Assembly: GCA_013289795.1 (NCBI GenBank)
Contig: JABCZH010000010.1
Location: 1 to 64,000 of the forward strand
Direction of reading: 5' to 3'
Origin: Acidobacteriota bacterium
GTDB taxonomy: Bacteria > Acidobacteriota > Terriglobia > Terriglobales > Acidobacteriaceae
Length of the DNA stretch: 64,000 bases
Positions 1-6,728 of this stretch are shown here, in pieces. The notes under the pieces are model-generated. The model searched no databases, was not told the DNA's origin, and saw nothing but the letters and a program-made list of their open reading frames with translations. Position 1 is the first letter of the stretch, and every line of letters begins with the position of its first letter. The position numbers and the translations under genes are program-made.

Positions 1-268
1 TCACCGTTCCCGCGCCAAAATTTGCAGTCCAGATATTCTGCCCGTCGAAGGCCATGCCATAGGGCTGGCTGCCCACGGGGAATGTGGTGGGCACAGTGTT
101 CGCGTTGTACCACTTCAGCAGCGCCACCTTCAGCGGGTTCGACAGCGGCGGGGCACCGTTTCCGGTTGGCTGCTCGCCAGCGGCTTGCTGCGCATGGCTT
201 ACGAACAAGTTCGCCATCGCCAGAACTACTAGAATCACGGATACGCAAATGAGTAATCGAGTCTTCAT
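1..268 (-). CDS. Secreted beta-propeller protein, N-terminal part (runs off window)
   Basis: Read on the minus strand from an ATG at 268-266, this frame stays open to the window edge (about 89 codons). It begins MKTRLLICVSVILVVLAMAN, a clear signal peptide ending near SHAQ. A segment PYGMAFDGQNIWTANFGAGT follows, which is the repeat signature of YVTN/Vgb-type beta-propellers (GxAFDGxxIWxAN). Such proteins are exported and usually have 6-7 blades, so most of the gene lies left of the window. GGGGAG lies about 8 nt upstream of the ATG and supports the start. The role is unknown. The gene may belong to the chromosome or to the island. Confidence 0.75.
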   Translation of the reverse strand, partial: MKTRLLICVSVILVVLAMANLFVSHAQQAAGEQPTGNGAPPLSNPLKVALLKWYNANTVPTTFPVGSQPYGMAFDGQNIWTANFGAGTV

Positions 269-612
269 ATCTTCACTACTCCCCAGGGGTCGCCCACAAA
301 ATAAAGGGCCAAGGTAAGAAACATCATTTGAGTGGAGCAATTGGAAGATCGACCAGCACTGCGGGACTGCGGCGAACGCTAGCCGATCAGGCGGCGAAAT
401 TATCGCGCTAGCCCGTCCGGTTGTCAAGCGGTAAATGCAAGTCACCGCCGTTGGTGCAAATGAACGACTTACTACACACGACGGTAAGTGGGGAGAAGCC
501 AGTTTACGGCTGAGGTGCTGCGCGATCATGCGCCTTCACAGTGGTACCGCCTCTTTTTCTTATAAGACCGCACGTGGACAGTCTTAGGCCGACTGTTTTC
601 TTGTGACTGTGG
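269..612. other. Non-coding stretch, no gene recognised
   Basis: This stretch separates the divergent-looking edge gene from a tiny signal-peptide ORF. Open frames here are short and lack start-site support. It presumably includes the promoter of the leftward propeller gene, but no convincing -35/-10 pair could be assigned. Confidence 0.4.
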
Positions 613-705
613 CTAGCCCGAGGAGAAGCCAAAGCGGTTGGTCCCGATGGGCGCAACAAGCAACGTCGCAAACAACAACGCGGCCAGCACTCTCTTCAAT
701 TTCAT
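613..705 (-). CDS. Tiny ORF encoding a bare signal peptide; possible truncated remnant
   Basis: A 30-codon minus-strand ORF starts at ATG 705 behind a good ribosome-binding site (AAGGTG, 6 nt upstream). It encodes MKLKRVLAALLFATLLVAPI followed by ten residues and a stop. The product is almost only an export signal (positive n-region, leucine/alanine core). It may be a genuine small exported or membrane peptide, or the 5' stub of a secreted-protein gene whose body was lost when mobile DNA entered. No downstream continuation in other frames was recognised. Confidence 0.35.
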   Translation of the reverse strand: MKLKRVLAALLFATLLVAPIGTNRFGFSSG

Positions 706-1081
706 AAGTTCACCTTTCTCGACCTCGAAGTCTGATCCTAACACTCAAGCAATTGGAGACTATCATCGCCTTTGCGCACAAGGACTGCCTAAATGCCCTC
801 CGAGGAATCGGTCCCACATGGGCAACTTCAATTTCGGCCATGATGCGGTGCCCGTATGCTTGACCCATAGGAAAATCAAGAATCGATTTCGGAGTGAATC
901 ACGCCTTGCAGCAGTCGTGTTCATCGACTGCCTGGCCTTACTATGGAAGACTGGACCACACAAGGCGTTCTTGCCGCGAGCTGGACCGGTCGGCGTCGGT
1001 ATGGAAATCCGCCAACGACGAAGCTGAACCCGCAGAAGTTAGAACCGTGCGACGAGTGAAACTTGCAGTTCCGGCAGAGAC
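706..1081. other. Non-coding stretch downstream of IS91-like transposase
   Basis: The region holds only short unsupported frames. Because the transposase reads leftward and stops at 1082, the replication-origin end (oriIS) expected for an IS91-type element should lie here. I could not define a diagnostic terminal hairpin or target tetranucleotide by eye. Confidence 0.35.
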
Positions 1082-2197
1082 TCACATCACTTTGACTAGT
1101 CTTTCCCTTCGAACCCAACGCATCTCCTGCCCTCGGCTGTCTATGAGTGGATCGAACCCGAAGTATCTCACGAGTGAATCCCGCCAACTCAATCGAGGAG
1201 GGGGGATTTTGACTGTTTGACTCAGCGCCACGAACAAACCAGCCCATTTGTTGCCTTTCGCACTAGGGGCCAGTAGTCCGAAATAGCGAATCGCGTGTCG
1301 GTACAGGTCGGGCACGTGCGCTGCCAGTAGGCGGACGAACTCCGAGAATAGGCACCTTGTACGGACCAGTCGTCCCGCCTTGGTGTCCTTCGCCACGAAG
1401 ACAACCTCACGGTCTGTAACTTCCAACAGTCGCCAGCTAGCTATCGGCGGGCGGCGGACATACCGAGCCGCGTATCGTAGGAAGTGGGACTTCGAGACGA
1501 TTTTATGGAGAAAGATGATCCATCGGGGATGACGCTCGTTTTGATACGCTGTCGACAGAAGGCGCTGAAGACCTTGGGTACTGAGGTCTGATCGTAGTAC
1601 GCCAGCTCTGAGCGCGCTCCGAAGATGAGCGATCACTGCATAACGCCACATTCGCATCAGCGGCCCCTTTTCCAGTCGCAGGTGCGGAATCCATTGGGCT
1701 GACGACTCGTGGAGTCCTCCTGCCGAGACTAGGATGTGAAGGTGAGTATTGAATTTTAGGTCTCCCCCGAACGTGTGCGGGACAACCATCACGAGCACGC
1801 TGACGCCATACCGGATTCTTATCCATTGCTGAATCACGCGGGCACCCAGATCCGGCAAGTCGTGGAGAAGATGACGGTTTCTTTTGAAAATGCTCCATAG
1901 TTCACGCGGCATCGTGAAGACGACGCCCGCATAGGGAATGTCGGGAAGGGCCGCCTCCTGCTTCTCCAGCCACAGAAGGGTGGTGCGATACCCGCAGCTC
2001 GGGCAAAACCTCGATTTGCACCTATGATAACAACGCTTTTCCTCCGAATCGGAAGCATACAGTTCCCATCCGAGTGCCGCTGTCCCGCAATCGAGCACCG
2101 CGGCAAAAGCCTTGCGCACTGCGGGGCGAGTGCTAGGACGATCCCATTCAGTGCGCGTTGCTACCAGGATTTGCTTTAGCAGATTCAAGTCGGGCAT
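1082..2197 (-). CDS. IS91-like HUH (Y2) transposase
   Basis: The 371-aa product has the two signatures of IS91-family rolling-circle transposases. The N-terminal zinc-binding domain is CYHRCKSRFCPSCG (C56, H58, C60, C65, C68). The HUH metal site is in NTHLHILVSAGG (H152, H154). A Y-x3-Y motif follows in RYAARYVRRP (Y242, Y246), the expected nucleophile region, then a conserved HAIRYFGLLA tail segment. These enzymes nick single-stranded DNA and move elements by a rolling-circle mechanism without target duplications. The start codon lies inside the 3' end of the upstream ParB-like gene (13-nt overlap), suggesting translational coupling. Length and motifs look intact, so the enzyme may be active. 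Confidence 0.88.
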   Translation of the reverse strand: MPDLNLLKQILVATRTEWDRPSTRPAVRKAFAAVLDCGTAALGWELYASDSEEKRCYHRCKSRFCPSCGYRTTLLWLEKQEAALPDIPYAGVVFTMPRELWSIFKRNRHLLHDLPDLGARVIQQWIRIRYGVSVLVMVVPHTFGGDLKFNTHLHILVSAGGLHESSAQWIPHLRLEKGPLMRMWRYAVIAHLRSALRAGVLRSDLSTQGLQRLLSTAYQNERHPRWIIFLHKIVSKSHFLRYAARYVRRPPIASWRLLEVTDREVVFVAKDTKAGRLVRTRCLFSEFVRLLAAHVPDLYRHAIRYFGLLAPSAKGNKWAGLFVALSQTVKIPPPRLSWRDSLVRYFGFDPLIDSRGQEMRWVRRERLVKVM

Positions 2198-3126
2198 TTT
2201 GACTCCTCTATTGACCTCAGGGTGGATAGAGCGTCCTTGGTGAGATACGCGATGTTTCCAGGTGCATCAAGCTCAGTTACGACGATGGAGTCGAGCGCTG
2301 CCGATCGATCGGGAACGATAGGCTTGAGAAGACTACCCAGAGTGGCCGGAATCAGTTGGGTTGGCGACAGCCTCGCGACATGTCTCTGGATGAGCCGCCG
2401 ACTCGTCTGGTTCGTGCCTTTGCGGCTTTGATATTCCTCTAAATGGCGCGACTGCTGCTGGGGTGACAAGCGACTCCACTGCCACGCCTTGTGGATACTA
2501 ATCTCTCCGGTCCGTACCGCCTGCTCGACTCTGGCACAAGCCGTCTCCCTCAGTTGCTTCGCCTTCGTAACATTTCCCGTCGATATACCTGCGATCGAGG
2601 CAATTTCCGACCTCACGTCCAGCCGTTGAGCTTCCGTCAAATGTGACGAACCCTTGGTTTGACCGCCGGCTTGCTGGTTCGCCCGCGCCCGTTCTTGGAG
2701 GCAAGCCTCAAGATCAAGAGCTAGCAGCACTCGGCTATAGGAGTTCAATCCGCGGGAAGGACGATGACTCTGAATCAGCCAGCGTAGAGCTTCCTCATCC
2801 GTTAGGTCATATTCAAGGCAGAGAATCGTCTGGCGGCCCTGGCGGCCGGCCAATTCCCATCGAGCATAGCCGTCAATGATGATCCCATCTGGCGTAATGA
2901 CGATGGGTTCTCTGAACGCCAAACGTCCTAGACCTGCCAGCGACGATAATTGGGAGGCTGACACCGATACATGATGGTGGGCATAGCTGGGGTGCGGACG
3001 GAGTTCATGCAGGGGACGGGTCGTGAGGTGGCATCCGAAGCTATCTTCTTGACCGTCGTTCCGTTTCTGTTCGTCACGAACAGCCGTCATATCGCTAGGT
3101 TGGCCCGAGGACGACGGCGACCTCAA
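2185..3126 (-). CDS. ParB/Spo0J-like nuclease-fold protein coupled to the IS91-like transposase
   Basis: This 313-aa protein has a ParB N-terminal-like domain at about residues 35-130: LHELRPHPSYAHHH, then REPIVITPDGIIIDGYARWE and LTDEEALRWLIQSHRP. A ParB-like HTH region follows (EIASIAGISTGNVTKAKQL, near 175-195). The C-terminal third has no motif I recognise. True ParB proteins are CTPases that bind centromere sites, usually beside parA. No parA is present, and the stop codon is embedded in the transposase start. A role in element maintenance or target binding is therefore more plausible than chromosome partition. An alternative ATG 12 codons downstream is possible. Confidence 0.75.
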   Translation of the reverse strand: MRSPSSSGQPSDMTAVRDEQKRNDGQEDSFGCHLTTRPLHELRPHPSYAHHHVSVSASQLSSLAGLGRLAFREPIVITPDGIIIDGYARWELAGRQGRQTILCLEYDLTDEEALRWLIQSHRPSRGLNSYSRVLLALDLEACLQERARANQQAGGQTKGSSHLTEAQRLDVRSEIASIAGISTGNVTKAKQLRETACARVEQAVRTGEISIHKAWQWSRLSPQQQSRHLEEYQSRKGTNQTSRRLIQRHVARLSPTQLIPATLGSLLKPIVPDRSAALDSIVVTELDAPGNIAYLTKDALSTLRSIEESKCPT

Positions 3127-3132
3127 GGAAGT

Positions 3133-3210
3133 CCAGCCTCGGCGCGAGTAAAAAGGAGTCCACGGACCAATATTTCGGCGAGGTCGAGGCTGGAGAGTTT
3201 TTTACTCGCG
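3133..3210. repeat. Interleaved inverted repeats upstream of the ParB-like gene
   Basis: Two arm pairs alternate in the order a-b-a'-b'. CCAGCCTCG (3133-3141) is repeated inverted at 3185-3193, and CGCGAGTAAAAA (3143-3154) is repeated inverted at 3199-3210. The second arm is shared with the terminal repeat of the neighbouring cassette. The arrangement sits directly upstream of the ParB-like start, so it may hold its operator, an element end, or both. Confidence 0.6.
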
Positions 3211-3229
3211 TCGCGCGAGTTGCGCGAGT
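3198..3229. repeat. Left 32-bp inverted repeat of the QueC-like cassette
   Basis: This 32-nt sequence starts with TTTTTTACTCGCG and is an exact reverse complement of 6048-6079. Inside it, ACTCGCG-TCG-CGCGAGT (3204-3220) is a perfect 7-bp-arm palindrome, followed by a further TGCGCGAGT. No matching target-site duplication is visible outside the two repeats. Confidence 0.9.
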
Positions 3230-3338
3230 ACCAGGTTACGTTGGACGGCAACAAGTGCATCTTCCTGTTAGCGCGAGTCGGGTGTAGCATGGCTAACTCG
3301 AAGACAGGACGAATGCCACAAGGATTGGAGAAGCTACC

Positions 3339-4151
3339 TTGGGACACACCCGCCTCGGTCCACTTCCGAAGTCGAGAAGCTGGAACCAAGTAGTTGAGTC
3401 GCTCACTGGGAGAGGCTTGCGTCAGTACGCCGTTTCCAGTTCCGCCTCTCGCGTCAACATAATCGCCGCGGAGACCCTCAAAGCAGCCAGAAGCACACTG
3501 GCAAGGGCGAGCTACGATCCGGGTGTTCGCTATACGTTTTACCTGCTTACCCAGCTCGTTCTGGCGTCCCGTAACCCAGATTGGCGAAGCGAACTCGGTC
3601 AGCACGGAATCTCCCTGTCAGACCAGAGCAGCGTCTTCGACCTTACGGCGGAGGTGCAGGGCACAATTGACCGCTATATCAGTGGTACTGCTCTTGGAGC
3701 GACAGACCTTAGCGAAATGGCACAACAGGCTGCTGGGGAAGCCCTGACAAGTCTCCTCGCCACGCAGACGCCCAGCGTATTTGGAGATTCCGATTCGAAA
3801 GATCTAAAGAACGCATTGCGCAGTTTGTCGACGAAAAAGGGCTTTGGGCAATTGGGGCAGAGGTTTTTCGCTCGCTTCGTCGCGAGATTTCTGAACTTTC
3901 ACCTTAGTCGTGCTACCGCTGCTGGGCTGGGCACTCCACGCTTGCAGAATTTGGGATACATAGGTGAGTTCAATGAGGCACTCACAACCCACTGTGAGGA
4001 GAGTGCGCGAATTGTCCGCGACTTCTGTGGGGACTGGTACTCCAAAACCGAATATGAGCAAGGCATTGATCTTGCAAATTCAACACGTTTTCTGGCAATC
4101 GCCGTTCGGAAACTGAAGAGCGAACTTCAGCATCAGGGGAGTGCCTCCTGA
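3339..4151 (+). CDS. Unknown protein paired with QueC-like gene (QatB-like candidate)
   Basis: This 270-aa frame is mostly alpha-helical, with no signal peptide or membrane segment. It is the first gene of a two-gene cassette and stops shortly before the QueC-like gene. The TTG start at 3339 follows GGAG by 8 nt and gives an N-terminal Met-Gly. However, another frame, ATG 3289 to TAG 3391, also looks coding (MANSKTGRMPQGLEKLPWDT), and a -1 shift at about 3388-3391 would fuse the two. Size, helical character and position before a QueC-like gene recall QatB of Qat defence systems. That is inference from context and remembered family features, not from a decisive motif. The C-terminal part contains CEESARIVRDFCGDWYSKTE. 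Confidence 0.7.
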   Translation: MGHTRLGPLPKSRSWNQVVESLTGRGLRQYAVSSSASRVNIIAAETLKAARSTLARASYDPGVRYTFYLLTQLVLASRNPDWRSELGQHGISLSDQSSVFDLTAEVQGTIDRYISGTALGATDLSEMAQQAAGEALTSLLATQTPSVFGDSDSKDLKNALRSLSTKKGFGQLGQRFFARFVARFLNFHLSRATAAGLGTPRLQNLGYIGEFNEALTTHCEESARIVRDFCGDWYSKTEYEQGIDLANSTRFLAIAVRKLKSELQHQGSAS

Positions 4152-4186
4152 CTCGCAACCGTCTCTTCGTTTGCAGTGGCGCTTCA

Positions 4187-6103
4187 GTGAAGGCCCGTGA
4201 TCCGACCTTGACGGAACGCCACCGAATCAACCTAGACGCGATTAGCGACAATCACAACGTCAAAATCCGGTTCGAGGACGTTGCTCGGACCTTTCAACAC
4301 AATATCTCTCCGCGGCTTATGGACTTTTTGGAAATCGCTTCCTATGTGTTCACAGCGGATTGCTCGACACAGCGGGGTGAGTGGAAGGATGACAAAGGCG
4401 CAGAGCCTTGGGGACGGGATCTAGCTTTCTTGATTGGAGTTAGAGAACCCGAGTTCTGGGAAGCTCCGAGGGTTAAAGGCCTGATCCATGAGGTGCTGCG
4501 CTTTCTCTCGAATGACACCTATTCTTTCCAGTTTGTACCGCTTGAGAAGGATCGCCGGGCCCAAACGCCTTACTTTGAATTTCGCGATAAAGACGACTGG
4601 CCATTTCATAAACCGGATCGTGTGGTGATGTTTTCGGGTGGGTTGGATTCGCTGGCCGGGATCGTCGAGGCGGCGGCCTCTGGAGGCAAGTCGGTTTTGG
4701 TCAGTCATCGACCGGTCTCCACTCTGGACTCACGTCAGAGGAAGCTGTTCGGCGAATTGTGTAAGAAATTCCCTGGCCAGCTTACCCACGTTCCGGTGTG
4801 GATCAACAAGAATGAGCGTTTTGGTAGAGAGCCCACGCAGCGGACTCGTTCGTTCTTGTTCGCCGCCCTGGGAACCCTCGTAGCGCAATCGATTGACGCG
4901 CAAGGCGTCCGATTTTATGAGAATGGCGTCCTGAGTGTGAACCTGCCGCTCGCGGAGGAAGCATTGCGGGCACGGGCTTCCCGGACCACGCATCCCGTGA
5001 CTCTGCATTTGCTGTCGTTATTGGCGGCAGCCGTAACAGGGCGAGAATTGCTGATCGACAATCCCTTTTTGTTCAAAACCAAGGCCGAAGTCGTGCAAAT
5101 TCTGGCGAAATACGACCACACTGACCTAGTCGCGCTGAGCTGCTCATGTTCGCATCTCATGTTCCAATCTAGCGAAAAGCGCCACTGTGGCCAGTGCAGC
5201 CAGTGTATTGATCGAAGGTTCGCAGTGGCTGGTGCAGGGTTGCTCTCCAAGGACCCTGAAACGGACTATGCGAGTGATGTGTTCATCGGTGCGCGCCCGA
5301 AAGAATTGGACCGTTCCATTGCCATTGATTACACGCGGCACGGAATCGAACTCGAACGCAGGTCTGATCTTGAGATCGCGGGGAACTTTAACGCAGAAAT
5401 AAGCCGTGCCGTGCGCTACGAAAGCAAAGGTCGAGAAGTGGCCGAGGCGTTAATTGCGATGTATAAGCGACACGGAACGGTCGTGCGAAGGGTTCTGGAG
5501 GAGCAGTTACGGATTAACGCCGCAAAGTTGATCGATCGAACTCTTGAAGGGACCTCTTTGCTGGCGCTTGCCATTGGCCAGAGCTACTTGGCCGGTGAAG
5601 AACCCTTGGCTGGGACTTTCGCAGATCAAGGTACTGTTCCGAACCGCGAACCTCGCAATGCCAGTAGCCTCATTCTGGCGAAGCTGGACCAGATACTCAA
5701 GGGATTCGAACCCGGCGTTGACAGCCACACGCAGCGTCGCAAAATGACGGGCAAGTCAAGCTCTCCGGCCAAACGAGACACGATCCTCTTCGCTGCTATC
5801 GCCAGCGATCTAGTGGGTCTCAAGTATTGCAGTTTTCTCGATAATCACAGGGTAAGACCGAAGTGGTCTGACACTGGCCCAAAAAGCTACCGGGACAGCT
5901 ATTTCGCAAGCGGTTCTTATAAAAAGAGGGTCCAGGACGAAAAGAGCCGCGCCAAACAGCGGATGAATCGATCTATCGATTCCGTCTTGGCAGAAGCCTT
6001 CATCACCCACCTACCGGGTGAATTCGACAAGCTTGTCTCTCTCTTGAACTCGCGCAACTCGCGCGACGCGAGTAAAAAATTGAGACCGTCCACAGGCGCT
6101 TAA
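4187..6103 (+). CDS. QueC-like PP-loop protein with extra N- and C-terminal domains (QatC-like candidate)
   Basis: The central domain (about residues 143-350) is QueC-like. It has a PP-loop SGGLDS at 150-155 in RVVMFSGGLDSLAG, and a zinc-site cluster CSCSH (C319, C321) plus CGQCSQC (C334, C337, C340). QueC adenylates a 7-carboxy-deazaguanine to make preQ0. At 638 aa this protein is far larger than QueC (about 230 aa). It has about 140 residues before the PP-loop and about 280 after, including a basic C-terminal domain (515-620) not recognised. QueC-like proteins of this kind occur in Qat and type IV CBASS defence loci. GTG 4187 lacks a good ribosome-binding site. A CTG at 4148, 6 nt after AGGGGAG and overlapping the upstream TGA, would add RLFVCSGAS and may be the real start. 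The last residues are encoded by the right inverted repeat. Confidence 0.85.
   Translation: MKARDPTLTERHRINLDAISDNHNVKIRFEDVARTFQHNISPRLMDFLEIASYVFTADCSTQRGEWKDDKGAEPWGRDLAFLIGVREPEFWEAPRVKGLIHEVLRFLSNDTYSFQFVPLEKDRRAQTPYFEFRDKDDWPFHKPDRVVMFSGGLDSLAGIVEAAASGGKSVLVSHRPVSTLDSRQRKLFGELCKKFPGQLTHVPVWINKNERFGREPTQRTRSFLFAALGTLVAQSIDAQGVRFYENGVLSVNLPLAEEALRARASRTTHPVTLHLLSLLAAAVTGRELLIDNPFLFKTKAEVVQILAKYDHTDLVALSCSCSHLMFQSSEKRHCGQCSQCIDRRFAVAGAGLLSKDPETDYASDVFIGARPKELDRSIAIDYTRHGIELERRSDLEIAGNFNAEISRAVRYESKGREVAEALIAMYKRHGTVVRRVLEEQLRINAAKLIDRTLEGTSLLALAIGQSYLAGEEPLAGTFADQGTVPNREPRNASSLILAKLDQILKGFEPGVDSHTQRRKMTGKSSSPAKRDTILFAAIASDLVGLKYCSFLDNHRVRPKWSDTGPKSYRDSYFASGSYKKRVQDEKSRAKQRMNRSIDSVLAEAFITHLPGEFDKLVSLLNSRNSRDASKKLRPSTGA
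6048..6079. repeat. Right 32-bp inverted repeat of the QueC-like cassette
   Basis: This is the exact reverse complement of 3198-3229. It lies inside the 3' end of the QueC-like gene and encodes NSRNSRDASKK, so the stop codon falls outside the repeat-bounded segment. The repeats bound about 2.9 kb containing both cassette genes and no transposase. Confidence 0.9.
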
Positions 6104-6200
6104 TTCCTCGCCGAGCCCTCAAAATCCACTCGCGGAGTCTCATAGGACACTGTCGGCTGTTTTTCAGAAGGTAGACGATGGGATTGTCCAAAGCTGATTG

Positions 6201-6217
6201 GCGGTTAGCGTAACCGC
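6201..6217. promoter_or_regulatory. Palindrome upstream of excisionase-like gene
   Basis: GCGGTTA-GCG-TAACCGC is a perfect 7-bp-arm inverted repeat 52 nt before the excisionase start. It could be an operator for the HTH protein or an arm site for the recombinase. A TTGACT hexamer (6234-6239) follows, but no good -10 was found. Confidence 0.5.
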
Positions 6218-6268
6218 TATTCACCGCAAGTAATTGACTGTAAAGACTGAAATTGGAGTGTTGCCACA

Positions 6269-6469
6269 ATGTTGCCAGATACGCCGAATTATGAAGTGGT
6301 CGATGCTATCGAATTGGCTCAGCGTTGGCGTGTTCCCGTCAGTTGGATCAGGGAACAGACGCGAGGCCGTGCTGGTGATCCGCTGCCATGCGTTCGTCTA
6401 GGCCGCTACGTCCGTTTCGAGTGGGGAAGCCCGAAGTTGGCGGAGTGGTGGGGAAAGCGCAGAACCTGA
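6269..6469 (+). CDS. Excisionase-like helix-turn-helix protein
   Basis: This 66-aa protein has the layout of MerR-type winged HTH excisionases (HTH_17): YEVVDAIELAQRWRVPVSWIRE, then a variable loop, CVRLGRYVRFEW and a final LAEWW helix. Such proteins bend attachment-site DNA and steer a tyrosine integrase towards excision. It lies upstream of the integrase with one small gene between. The ATG follows GGAG by 10 nt. The small size and position make excisionase or directionality factor the best call. Confidence 0.75.
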   Translation: MLPDTPNYEVVDAIELAQRWRVPVSWIREQTRGRAGDPLPCVRLGRYVRFEWGSPKLAEWWGKRRT

Positions 6470-6514
6470 GTTTCCTTCTTGGCTAGCTTACCGCTAAGCG
6501 AGATAATGCATAAC

Positions 6515-6727
6515 ATGGCAAAGAAGAACCCAAACGCAGTAGCCCTGGGAAGGCTGGGCGGGGTCGCTCGGGCCAGTTCGCTGACTCAGGCGGAACGCTC
6601 CGCCATTGCCAAGAAAGCGTCAGCAGCGCGGAACGCCAAGCTCTCTGCTGCTGAGCGCAGTCAAATCGCAAAGCTTGCGGTCAATGCCCGCGAGCAAAAA
6701 CGGAAGCTATCAGGAAAGGAGAACTAG
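6515..6727 (+). CDS. Small basic repeat protein between excisionase and integrase
   Basis: The product is a 70-aa lysine/alanine-rich helical protein with two imperfect copies of a unit: LTQAERSAIAKKASAAR and LSAAERSQIAKLAVNAR. There is no signal peptide. ATG 6515 (MAKKNPNAV) was preferred; ATG 6506 is also possible. The stop is one base before the integrase start, so the two genes are co-translated. It may be a DNA-binding accessory protein of the mobile element, but no function is established. Confidence 0.65.
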   Translation: MAKKNPNAVALGRLGGVARASSLTQAERSAIAKKASAARNAKLSAAERSQIAKLAVNAREQKRKLSGKEN

Positions 6728-6728
6728 T

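Noticed and set aside
638-1027. Plus-strand frame of 129 codons in the left accessory region
   Set aside because: No ribosome-binding site, atypical composition and no motif; it overlaps the better-supported minus-strand signal-peptide ORF.
5700-5720. GGATTCGAACCCGGC resembles a tRNA T-arm
   Set aside because: It lies inside the QueC-like coding frame (KGFEPG), with no acceptor, D or anticodon arms around it.
3000-6200. A complete Qat system
   Set aside because: No ATPase (QatA) or TatD nuclease (QatD) gene is present; only B-like and C-like candidates are seen.
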